NCBI GenBank assembly: GCA_958298945.1
Contig: OY282609.1
Coordinates: 62,282,220-62,346,219, forward strand
DNA: 64,000 bases
Direction of reading: 5' to 3'
From: Atherix ibis
Taxonomy: Eukaryota; Arthropoda; Insecta; Diptera; Athericidae
In this document: piece after piece, positions 26,701 through 39,391 of the stretch
Position numbering within the stretch: the stretch's first letter is position 1
Layout: every line of letters begins with the position of its first letter
Notes under the pieces: generated by a model
What the model was told of the DNA's origin: nothing
The model's input: the letters and a program-made list of their open reading frames with translations, nothing else
Database searches by the model: none
Program-made: the position numbers and the translations under genes

Positions 26701-29700
26701 CATATTTTGCTTTCATCTCGACCAGAAGAACTTAGAACAAGCAAGAATGGATCAGAAAATACTCGAGCAGAATAAATTCGTATCTATATATACGTATGTA
26801 TATAGGAGTATTGAAATGGTTGAAAAGATATATCTGCTACGAGCTGGACCATCCTATCTATCCATCCAATGATCCAACCAATTGTTCAGCCAATCGTCCA
26901 ACCGCTTGTCCATTCATCTACACATCCATCTAACAATCCATCCATCCATCCAGCTATTGTTGTTGTCCATGGTAGATTGTATATAAGTTCGTTTACCATG
27001 GTCTCAGGTTCTTCGAAAGGTAAAAAGATTATGTATTTTTTGCACTAAGCTTTTTATTTCTTTTATTCTATCACCTTCTCTTTCTCTCCAGTAAGCCATT
27101 TGTTCTTTATTTCCTCATCATTTTTTTTTTCATTATGTTTAACTTTGCTCGATTTTATTCTATCATTTAAATTGCATTACAATTTCTAAGCAACGATCAA
27201 TTAATGATTATTCTGATAACTATAATACTATAATTTTAGAGGACTTTAGAGGAGTATATTAGATATTTGACATCAGACTAATCAAATTCCAAAAACTAAT
27301 TTTAAAAGTTTATAAAGGATCCTTTTACCCAAAAATGCATTTTTCTATATCTAATTATTCTTAGAGAATAAATACAATTTATACTATTAAATCGTTTTAT
27401 TTTCACATAACAGAATGATTTTTTGCAAGAATAATGAAATTGCATGGACCAAAATATTATACGATTTCAATACAATAATATGCAGGGTTCACAAAGTAGT
27501 TAGGTGCAGCTAACAAGGATGTCTGGTATGAAGAAAAAATTTTCAGAATATTTTGGTGCATACGTTTTGCACCTTTTACGTGAGACTGTTGAGCTGTGTC
27601 TTCAATCCTATCAGTTCTCGAACTGAGAATGCACAACCAATTTGAATTCCTCCTCGCCAATCTCATCAGTTGAGCTGAATAACGACACAAGAATGGAGTT
27701 TCATGAAGCAGTAGACCGCAAATCAGAAAGAAATAAAAAGATGAAAACGACAACAGAGAAATAATACACCGTAAATGTGCACACCGGACTATTGCCGCGC
27801 ATCCTCAAATTCGACACAAGAATTGTTTTGGGATGGACAACCACGCACGACAAATGCGCGACAATGGTTGAAGAAGTTCTACAGTGGAATTTTCGCAAAG
27901 ACACAATGTGCACATCGACGTACATAAACACATGTGAACATGCATAGGTAGGCCAATATATAAATGATAGAACCTTTTGGGTGATAGGAAGGTAAGCAGG
28001 TTGATAAATATGTTCAGTATGTGTGTAAGGACGTGTGATCAAGAATCTTGATATATTCAAGTTTGGCTAGTATAGGTTGGGGAATCTCATCGCATCTGTT
28101 GCTTCAATGCTCTCCCCTCATGATAGATTCCGATAACAATTCTGACTCTAATTCGAACGCTGTTTTCTTCAAATGCAGCTACGGGATGAATGTACATAGC
28201 TTCACCGATCCGGATAACTGACTGCGGAGAATTTATGCGCATTGTAATAGTCCCAACCAAAAGTAGAATGTTTTCTTTGACTGCAAAATACGAATACCGC
28301 CACAAAAGAACTTTCAGCCGTTGGTCTATCTATTATGCTCTCCGATATTTGTTTACGTAGATATGCAGATTTACTTCGTTAAGATTTTTCATGTAAAAGA
28401 TAGCACATCGGTACTTTTTTAGACTATGGAGTATAAATACTTGAGTAAAATATGTAACAAGATATTTGTGTGGAATAGTTGATAATTATGCAAAGAGAGA
28501 GCTTATCACTCTATAAGAAGTGAAATTCACATATACTCTCTCATCGATAAAATTTTACAAATTTTCCAAAATTCAACACAGCTAACTAGTCCATATGTAT
28601 GGGTTCTAATTGGTTCCAAACTCCCAAATACGTAATACCTGTCTTTCTGTTTTGTAGTTGTAGCATATTATACAAAGACCTCCTAACCAATAAATCAATA
28701 TTTCACAGACAGATCGTTGCAAAGGTATCTCCGCATTCTCATGTACGTAAAGAAATATGCTCAAGAAATTCATCGTTGTGTAGACCACTCGTCAATCCAC
28801 CTCAATATTCTTAAGTTACACATAATTTAGGTAAGTTTAGAGTAACGTGGAACACTTTTTAATCTCTTAAAAATATAATTTTTAACTCTTCAGATACTGT
28901 TGTGTTTTGGATGCCACCATTATTGGCGCTCACTGACGGAGCAGTCGTAGTCAACTGAAGTTAAGCGCACATGTACCATAATTTTGCAGAACCATGCTTT
29001 TTCGTTTGTTGTTTATTTTGAATGAAATGTTCAGTTTAGGCTCGCTAAAATATATGCATGTGTGCAGTATATGTAAAGCAACCGCTTGAGCAATTGAAGA
29101 TTTCTCTCTTCTTAGTCTCCATATAGTAAAACATACTATGTATGCTTACCCAACCATACACAAAACCAATTCATGCACAACTACAAATCACTCTACACAC
29201 GGTTAGTCGTTTACCTGTGCTCTAAACGTACCTGTTATAATATATGGAAAAATTACAAGAAACCTGTTTCAAGAACTATCTCATTTCTTGACTTATTCAA
29301 ACATGGAAGTAGATTATACAAGGGGCAGTTACAAAAATACTTATATTTTTTATATATATATTTTTAAAAACCGCTATCAATTTATGATTGCGATATCGAT
29401 AATTTGTTTAAAAAAAACGTTTCTTAAATGAGTGTGTGATTTAAAATTTTTTTCATATATTTCACAATTTAAGTTCAGGTTAATACTTATGACCATAAGA
29501 CTTACAACATAGCTTCCACATTATTATTCTATAATATCGGCTTATAAATATAAAGAGGATATGAATGTTTTCGCGGATTTAAATAAACATTAAAAATTAT
29601 CATATAATATTGAAAAGCAGAATCTATCATAGGTTCGTCATCAGCCAAAATGGCATTTTAAAAATTCAGTTTTATTTAAAGTGCCCCCACTTGAATACTC

Positions 29701-32254
29701 CACCTTTTGCAAATATCTGAGAAGGATTTGTTGTTTTTAGATTTACATAGGTTTTGTTTTTTTTGCTTTGTTCCTTTTTTAAGTTTTCTACAATATTTTA
29801 CTTTATTGTATGGACAACGTGAGGTATTCACGGTTATGCACTCACTTATTTTAATCGACTAACTCGTCCTCATCAATATCCCATTTCTGTGTAAAAATAC
29901 AAATGCAGAATGTAAAAGTTAGTATGTAATATATACATCAGAACTTTGTTTAAATTCTCCCATTAATATCTTTTTCCTTTTGGCTCTTAAATATCGTGCA
30001 TATGTGTTTTCGGTTATTTCAAATACTTTAAAATCACATCTTTAGACTAACACACGTAGATATATGGTGTAGATTATATTTCAATCCGAAACTTGACTGT
30101 TTCGATTGTGTTTAAATATGGAATGAACCTTAACTTCGAAATCGGTGTAGTCGTTTAAGGTTCTATAGTGGACAGTGGTTGTATATTCAATTTGAATGCA
30201 CTTAGAGCCCATAATACTGAAACATCGTCGATTTATTTAACAATTCCATCTTGTTGTTTGCATGTAGTTTCATTTCAAGTGTTTTTATTTTCTTCGGAAT
30301 CTGGAAAGTGGAATCGGTGGCTCTACTTCTCCCTTATCCACGCGATGTTGTTCAAGTCTAGGTCGGGTCACAGAGCTGTTGGCTCAAAAATTGCATACCT
30401 TAGCTATTGGCCACCACACTTCTTCAGTCAGCTCGACTCGATGCTAACCCGACCACTACTTGATTTCTTCGTTTCAACCTACGAAGAAATCTCTATGATA
30501 CCTGGACTCTACACTATTCTAAGTAATTCCTTACTAACACTGACTACATTTCCCAATGCACATCCTCGCCATATACAGCATAATAGCACAAGTTATTTTA
30601 TCTGTACGCATTATCTGCTTGGTAGTCTATCTCATGTATAGTATTATGAATTTTTAAAGGTCTAAAAATCGCCTACATAAGCATACGTACACATTAACAT
30701 TATTTTTATGTTTACGACATGAATCGCACAAATACTATTGAAATAATACCTGAAATACAAGCGCATAAGTTTAATTCATGTGACTCTCAATTAAATGTGG
30801 TTATCCACGTAAGTTCAGTTCTTCGTTCGCTTAGACGATAGTAAGAAGTATTCGAATGAAGTTATCGAAACTTTATAATTGCCGCCGCCGCGTTTTTAAG
30901 TCCAACATTGTGAGAGGATATGTGAAATAATATAACTAAACCATATTATAATACAAGCAGAAAAAGTGAAAATTATTGAAATAAAACAAGGTGAAAATTT
31001 TAAGAGTAAGCGATTTCGAATAAATCTAGAAGATAGTAAATCTTCTATTAGCCGATCTATGTGTATTATAATAAAAGAAGTTATACTATACACGTACAAG
31101 TTCATAGATCTATAACTAGCTGCTGGAGAATATTGGGTTAACATTTTACATTTCATTTTCATCATCTTGGAATTTTTAGATAGTAATTAAAACAAATTAT
31201 TTTATTTTTATTAGAAATTTCACTTAAATATTTATAAAAAAAAAGTTGTTTCAGTGTATCGAATTCGTTTTATTTTCGTATGTCGTTATAATTTTTTAAT
31301 CGTTTAATACTAAATCCTCTCATATTTGTAGACTTTGACGTCGGTTTCGTGTTTTGAATTATTGATATATTAAAAGAGAAGGTATATATAAAAAATACCT
31401 TTTTAATGCGTGCCTCTATTAAATCAGGATATAAAATTAATGCAATTTATTTAAATATAAAACAGTGGCTTGAATAAAAATCTACAATAAAAATGTATTC
31501 GGAGGTGTCAAAATTATAGAAGATTTGCAAGGAAATAAGAGTTAGAAAAATTTAGTGAAAAATTATTATATAAAATATTGTAACTTATAATGGAATATTA
31601 ATTAATGTAATATTTGTATTGAAATAAATAAAAAATTATAAAAATTTATCAGCTCAAATTTTACAATTCCTGCTGAAAAGATCATATTTAATATTATAGC
31701 AAAAAATTTATAGAAAAGTTTCAATTGAAGGAATCAGTCAAATAATGTTCGGCGCTCGTAGTAATATAAATTAATAATTTCAATTTCAACTGTGATAGCT
31801 AAAAAATAATATAGTGAATATTACTAAAATTCAATAAATAATCGTAAAAGTGTTTTTATTTAATCAAAAAATGTCGACAAATTAATTATATATATGAAGT
31901 AATATTTGTACAAAAAAAAAGTGGATTAAAATATATTTAATCATTAACCGTTTCCCAAGTTAAACACATTTGAAATTTTCGAAAACCGATATTTTTTGGA
32001 TTATACTCAAATCTATTTAATAGTTCAATAAAATAGAAGGTAAATATACTTTATTTTAAATCATATTTTTTATTTATGCATGTTTAGTATTAGGTATTAA
32101 AAAGAAAATATGCAAAATTTCCATGTTTTATATACCATATTAAAGCCGGTAATATTAGAAAAATTAAAGTGTCATTTGTATAAAAAGGAAAAAAAAATAG
32201 TTTGTGCCGGCGGAATAAACTTATGATGTTCCGAGTGTCACTAAATGTTTTTTT
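23759..32254. other. Non-coding, upstream intron or 5' flank of ds
   Basis: No exon recognised. A GC-richer block at about 27540-28320 carries minus-strand frames of 98, 119 and 72 codons, and 30168-30641 holds a 157-codon frame on + that starts at GTG. None shows a domain or family similarity known to me. The block at 27540-28320 is worth a conservation check as a possible regulatory element or missed exon. Confidence 0.45.
26849..26955 (+). repeat. ATCC-type degenerate microsatellite
   Basis: Imperfect CCATCCAATC / CCATCCATCC units, most regular at 26934-26951. Slightly upstream, GATGATGATGATG occurs at 26655-26667. Confidence 0.75.
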
Positions 32255-32440
32255 TTGGTAACGGGCCATCAGCTATTACATCCATATGCTCAGGTGAATA
32301 ATGGGATAAGGGATAAAAGTCGCAGAGCAAGTAATGTGACAAGGTAATTAGCGTAGGACAATGCTGCTGCAAGGAAATTCGAATCCCACGAACCTTTGGA
32401 TGGTAGTCCAGCACGCTGAGTGCCGCTAAATTAGAGCCCT
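32255..32440 (-). mobile_element. tRNA-derived SINE-like relic, copy A
   Basis: On the minus strand it holds a B-box-like T arm (CGTGGGATTCGAAT, 32378-32391 region) preceded by CTGGACTACCATCCAAAGG and an A-box-like TAGCGGCACTCAGCG. The ACTACCATCC...CGTGGG...TTCGA core aligns with the copy at 60652-60870. Downstream on the same strand is GATGGCC, and a short A-run (plus-strand T-run 32248-32255) may be the tail. It does not fold as an intact tRNA. The family is inferred from self-similarity within this window only. Confidence 0.45.
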
Positions 32441-33090
32441 TGTATATGTGTATCTAACCCAATGTTTTTTAATTCTTTTTAAATACTATTGCTACACAAA
32501 AAATATAATGTCTATAGAAATTGTTAAAAATGAAATTTTGGTAGCTAAAGCAATATTAAATTTTAATTAAAAAATTAATGATATTTTTTATATATAAAAG
32601 GATATGGTGGAATGTATCTGTATGAACACGATGAAGGTTATTAACACCCTAAAAGAAATTAACTGAAAATAAATATTATTTTTATTGTTAATCTCTGTCT
32701 CTATTTGAGGTTATTTATCCAATATTCATTTCAACTTTTCTAACTCTTTTATTTGGATGCGCAGCCATTTATCTAATCTGCAAAACTATTTTTAGTGAAC
32801 AATGACTGACCATTACGCTATTAATTTCTTTTAGTATTATCGGCCCAAACTTACTATTCGGGTAATTTCAATTTTTTTTTAAATTATTTATTCTTGCGGC
32901 GAAGAAATAAGTACTAATAATAAAAAAAATTATAACTTTACACCCATTCCATCTAATATTCCAAAACCTTTAGAATTATAGTATGGCTGTGAAAAGAAAA
33001 GAAAAACTTTAATCGCGTTTGTAATGTGCTAACGAAACAGTCAATAATAACGACAAAGGTTTGAACTACGTATATAAGTTTGAATGTAGT

Positions 33091-33157
33091 GACGATTATG
33101 ACTCTAATGATGACGCTGTTGATGATGTTGTTGCTGCTGCTGATGATGATGATGACT
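33091..33157 (+). repeat. GAT/GTT/GCT triplet repeat
   Basis: GATGATGTTGTTGCTGCTGCTGATGATGATGATG-type units. They generate an Asp-rich open frame of 129 codons (33061-33450) with a TTG rather than ATG start; that frame is not accepted as a gene. Confidence 0.75.
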
Positions 33158-34093
33158 TGAGAGGTAGAAACGGTTTAAAATATCAACAAAAGAATTGCTA
33201 CTGGGGGTTCCAAAATAATTTCTATGTTGAAGAATTGTTTTTAAATAAACTCACTTCTAAATGCTATGAATTCGTCTTCCTCAGAGTCGAACAAATTTAC
33301 TTTTACATCAACAATGAAGAAGCCGATTTCTCTGTCTTTAGTACTAACTATCGCAAAAGAAATCATAGCTACGGTGATGGCCCATATCAGCTAAATTTTC
33401 AAAGTGCTAAGATACTTGGAGCTTTTCAAGCTGTGTTCTATTATTTGTAGTAATTTTAAGAACTAATTTGATTTTAGAGTCCTATGGGAGCATGTCGAAT
33501 CGGTCGACTGAATATCTTTTCCATGTTCTATAATTGAGTTTAATTGAGTTCAGCTAAAAAAGAACATGTATGAGTGTAAATAGTAAATTTTCAAATCATT
33601 TTTATTAAACGTATTCATATCTTTTATTTAAATATATTCATATAATAAAAACATTATTTAAATTATTTTTCTTTTATGTCTCTTAAAAAAAAAAATCTTT
33701 TTTAAAATTATCAATAATAATAATATTAAAACTATAGTTTTTTTTTTATGTGAGGAATATAATTTTATAAAATTTTATTATTATATTAATATAAATATTA
33801 ATAGTTTATATTTTTAAAATATAAGAAAAACTTTTTAACTTGTAAATTCTTAAAAAAACTCTTGAGATAAGAAATTTTGTAAATAATACCTCTATAAACA
33901 ATTGGAAAATAAATCAATTTTAAAAACAATGTGTATCTATGAACAATCTGAATCTTTATTTTAAATAAAAATAACAACATGCGCATAGAAAAATATACAA
34001 AAATTACTCCATTAAAAAAATGAAAAAAATTTGAACAAACTATAAGACAACTTAAGACGAAACATAAAAAATTGATGGAGTTATGTGTATAGA

Positions 34094-34117
34094 CTTACCT
34101 ACCTATCTACCTATCTA
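34094..34117 (+). repeat. CTAC/CTAT tetranucleotide repeat
   Basis: ACCTACCTATCTACCTATCT; five to six imperfect units. Confidence 0.8.
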
Positions 34118-36709
34118 AAATTGATTTACGATTCGATGTTGTTCAGAAAAATCAGTACAACTGTTCAAAATCTCAACTTAAAATTCGACATGACTTTATG
34201 CCAAGAAAAGAATGTATTTTGCTTGAAGCGATATTAAATTGTCTAATCCTCGATTTGTTTCACATAAACTCGAACACTAAGAATACTAGAGAAGAAAAAT
34301 GAAGTCTTTCAAGTGATAGCTTTGGTAAAGAATTTTGATGTAATTTTCCAAATCATGAACTCTTTAAGTTTTCTCTTTTATGCAAATTCAAATATAGTTT
34401 CTAAATATTTTATTTAAGGGTTTGAAATTATAGACTCAAATATTTTACTTGAATAATAATAAAAATTTGGTGCCTATTTTTTTATTAAACAATTTTAATC
34501 ATAGCCTTAAGACTTTTAATAAGAAATTCTCAACTAATACTATATCGTTCATACGATCATCTATATAAATGACCGTGTTTTATTTATGAATAATAACACA
34601 AAAAAACAAGTGATAGTAAATATGAAAAGAGACACTTCCAAAAACAAAACCAATCCACCTTTACATTAAGATTTGTTGGTAGAAATGTTTTTAAAAATTA
34701 TTTAAGATAAATTATCTTTGAATTGTTGTATTGCCTTGAAGTGTAGACAATCTGGGATGGTTATAGATCGATAGATTAGTCTAACAAACATACCTTTTTA
34801 TTTAGCAAATACATAATATTAACAAATAATAAAAGAAAAATATTAAATGGTAAACCAAAAGTATTATAAATAAAAATACCACCCGCCCAAATAGTTTGGT
34901 TTTCGAATCTATATATTTTCAATATTTTATTATTAGTTTTGTGTCATTTTATGGACATCTTATTATAATATTATCCACTTTCATATATTTAACTTTGGTT
35001 ATTTTTATTTAATAATTGGACTTGTTATATGCTTTGCATGATATGTTGGTTATTACAGTATTTACTCTTCAAGATCCTACACGTTATTAGAAATTTATGT
35101 GGACAATCTTTTTCTAAAAAAAAAATACAGTACATATGAAGCAAAATTGACAACTGATATATGTATAATACGAAAAATTGACGCGTATATTTAGTTGCAA
35201 ATTTTTAAAAAAATATATGAATACTGAAAACTTCTGTAATAACTCAACCAAACTATATCTAATAATATTATCTACTGTCATAATTATGATACTTGTGGTT
35301 CAAATTGTGGTTGTCATCATATATACTTATATATACAGTCTGAGTTTTTTTTTACTATAGACAACTCAATATAGATAACTTTAACACCTTCCATACAGAA
35401 CAATGCAAAACTCGTTCATTTTACAACAGCAAAATAGATTTATTACTGTATATCTATTAATACAATAATATGGACCAAAAAGTTTCCTTAAGGTTATTTA
35501 AAAAAGAACTAAGAAACTATTTGAAAAGAGGTGAAAAATATTTTTAAAAATAAATCAATATCACAATTTTTAGAAATTACAGAAAATCCAAAATAACTGA
35601 AATTCAATCATTCGTTAATATTAAAATAATATGGTTTGTTCGTTAATTATACGATATTCATTAATGTCAATTTGAATTTAAAATACGTCAACAGTTTAAA
35701 AATATTGAACGACTAATATATATACAGAAAAAAAAATTACGAAATTTTTTTAAATAAATGTTCCATGTACTCGTATTTGATTGTTGACATTAATTAAGTT
35801 TTTACAATGGTAAGATTCATATTACAGTTTTTAGCTGAGAATAACGATAAGAAAAAAGGAAGTTAAAAAATATCCTCAAATTTAAGAGACGGTGATGCAT
35901 CTCCTAAAATGGTTATTGGCACCCGCCCACATACTATCATCGTTTCAACATTACCATTGCCAATTAATTGCATCAATTTATTGCCATTAAAAATGGCATC
36001 TCCAGTTTGGGAACAGCATTCTCATATTATTTTCAGATCCTTTCGTTGGCATTGAATAATATCAATACCCAAGAAAACCGTTTAAACAGAAATATTGTAT
36101 TTATAATAAATACTAATTGTAAAATAATTTATAATTAGTAGCAATAAAAAAGCCCTAGTCGATGTGGATAGTATTGTAAAAAGGGTAAAATAGAAGAAAA
36201 AATATAATACTATTAAAATAATATTGGGAACGATTAAATAAAAATCATTTAATCTTATTCATTTTACATGACATTCGACATATTCAAAGATATCTGTCGA
36301 TACATGGACTGTTGTACTTTTAAATTCATGGACTCATATTCAATATTGAGGAAAGGGATACTCACTCTACCTGTTCGGCAGACTAGAAAATGCTTTTAGG
36401 GCGTTTATTTATTGATTTTAAGTTCTGATGATGAGTAGTTTTTCAAGTTCTACTTCTCAATAATTTCTATTTAATTTATAAAATTATTAAAAAAACAACA
36501 ACAATAAAAAAAATAATTTTCTTTATGATTGCCGGGAAATACCAAGTTTATAATCGTAAATATGCTCTGCAGCAAGTAGAGTAAAGCGTCAAATGCAAAA
36601 AATCACATTCAACTTGTTTAACTTAATATTATTTTGATTATTTTGCAATTGACATTGAATATCATATAATAAAATGCATAAATCGAATATTGGTAAAGTG
36701 CAGACAGAC

Positions 36710-36775
36710 GACCATCATCGTCATCATCATCTTCATCATCATATCATCCTCATCTTTACCATCACCACTTCCATC
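36710..36775 (+). repeat. CAT triplet repeat
   Basis: Interrupted (CAT)n, densest at 36721-36752, with CCT, CTT and ACC interruptions. Confidence 0.8.
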
Positions 36776-38997
36776 GCTTATTTTCTTTACATACAATTAG
36801 GCGGTTGGATATAGTCTATCTCCATTTGCGCTATGAAATAAACTAGATGAACTTGATTTTTTAATTACCCACACAAATGGAATATTGAATCATTTTAAAT
36901 TTTATATTTATTTTCTCTTCTGATGATTATTTTCATAAAATTGGAAAATATCAAAGATATGAATTGAACGAAATTAATTAATGCAGTAATGAGAATTTCA
37001 AGAACATATTCAAAATGTTACGATACGAATTTTTTCGTTGGCTGCCTTTTCTTCACAAATTCAACTTTTATGTTTAATATTTATTTATTCGACCAATTTT
37101 AATTGAAATACTTGTATGAGTATATCATCGTTTTTTTAAAAACAACTAAGCACAATTTGCTCTTATCTATCTGTAGAAGGAAAAAAATACACCATCTTGA
37201 TTTTTACACTATCTTTAATATAAATTTATTACTTTAGATTTTAATACAAGTCAAAATTTATATTTAAATAGATTATTAATATATTATTTTTGTAGAAAAT
37301 TATTTATAAATATGCTCCCTAAAAAATTATAAGAAATCTGATACAAAAAAAATCACCTTTAAAAAATAAAATTCTTTTATACAATAAAAGATCCACCAGG
37401 TTGATAATAAAAATTGACAATCAAATCTCAAATTTGTTTAGATATTTATAATTTTTATCAATATTTAAAACGTATTTTTCATGTAAATATCATATTATGT
37501 ATGGAGAATTTTGTTTTCTTTATAAATTAATAGAAAAGTATGTTTATTATTTTTTATTATTGTGTGATAATATATGAAAGTAGGGATATTAGCACGCGTC
37601 CATATAACTTCCGCTTTATATTATTGAAAAAAAATGGTTTTCCATAATTTATTTAAAAGAAAATATTTCATGGAAAATACAGTAGAGGTTGACTAAAACA
37701 AGAGGCAATAGTATTATTTAAATATAAGTATCAAATTTCATTTGGAAAATATTTTCTATCTGATAAGAAGATTTTTCATGTTTTTTTTTCGTTCAATAAA
37801 CAAATTTGAGAATATATTCTTCTACCTTTCTATTTATTTTTATAAAATGTAACATAAATGTAAATGTGTTCATGAATATGTGTAGATACAAATAAAGTTT
37901 TAATTGAATTCAACATTTAGTATTTTTTTAAAAGATAATTTTGTATAAGAAAAATAATTTATACTATTTGCTATAACTTTTCTTATATTTCTACTCTTAC
38001 ATAATGTATAATTATTTATTATAACTGCATTTTCTGAAATTAATGCATCTATAATATGTACTTATTCATATTAATAAAATTCTAATTAATCAAGTACATC
38101 TGATCAAAGTGCACTGAATGCAGAAATTAAATTTTTGTGTAATTTTATATACGATTCGATTTGATTTTATTACTAAATACTATCTCTCGTTTTAGTATAT
38201 AGTATTTCCATTTTATTGAATTTCATTTCCCGCAGAACCCTTTATAACTTTACGGTTGAGCTGATTGAATTAATGTCGGCGGTCTCTACTTATGATATAC
38301 ACAATTTCAATTAAGGCGAATGATTTTGGGTAACGTATAGTACTCAGTATGCAACTTACACATAAATTTCGAGAAATAATCTGGCTTGTATTTCTTATTT
38401 GATTTCTTGAAAAAGCAGTTATAAATTCAGTGACATTTATAATAACCAAATACAAGTATATTCCACTCTTAAGATATACGAGTATGTTCCGGTTCCCCTT
38501 TTGTATGAACAGATAACTTTCTGAGTTACCTACTATTTTGACTGTTTAGCTATGCAGATATTAAACTTACAAAAACTCCTCATATAAAATATAATATAAT
38601 GTATAATAAAAATAATTTTTTTCACTCTCAATAAATATTATATAATCTATTTTATAGTATTCTCTATCCAAATATGCAAACTAAAATGAATCTTCCTCTC
38701 TATGAACATTTTCCCATACGATAGTAATTCATTTATTATATATACGAATACTAAATAAGCAAACAAAAACAATGAACAAATGTGGTTTTTTTAGAATCAT
38801 TCCAAACTTCATATCGTATCGGATCTGTCGAGTAAAAGCGTACTATATCTACGTGTCGTATAATATAAGCAAATTAAGGAAAAACAAATTTAAAATACGG
38901 AATACCAAAGGAACGTGATTTTTAATTATTTTATTATACGTATGCAATATACAATTATATTGAGGTTGGCTGCATTTTAACCGTTGTACGAATGATA

Positions 38998-39045
38998 ACT
39001 CTTAGTTGCCTGATGCCTAATACTCTTAGTTGCCTGATTACCTAG
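38998..39045 (+). repeat. Short tandem duplication, period 24
   Basis: ACTCTTAGTTGCCTGAT occurs at 38998-39014 and again at 39022-39038, separated by GCCTAAT. A local tandem duplication within a slightly GC-richer patch (38970-39130). Confidence 0.85.
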
Positions 39046-39371
39046 GTTAGATGCCAGTGCTTAGTAACTAGTATCATGGTTCTCGGCTGTTGACCGTACG
39101 TTAGTTACTAGTCGGCGTTTAGCGATGCAACTGCAGATGGATATGTTAAGGCATAAAAATCCATGGTGCAAAAAAAGACAACATAACACTTGCAATAAAA
39201 TCAATGGAAAATCATCAACATATGCTAGAATTTTCTAGATTTGACATTTTTTTAAACGATTGACTTTATATTATTTTATTTTATTTGTGTAATTAAAATT
39301 TTTTTCCAGTAAATATTATATGAAATTATTATAATAATAATTGTAGGAATAATTTGGTAATCGTCAACATC

Positions 39372-39391
39372 TTGTTTGTTTGTTTGTTTGT
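39372..39391 (+). repeat. (TTTG)n microsatellite
   Basis: Four to five TTTG units. Unlike the run at 60652 it has no neighbouring B-box sequence that I can see. Confidence 0.8.

Noticed and set aside
33061..33450. 129-codon Asp-rich open frame
   Set aside because: It begins at TTG, its acidic part is a GAT triplet repeat, and the remainder resembles no known domain.
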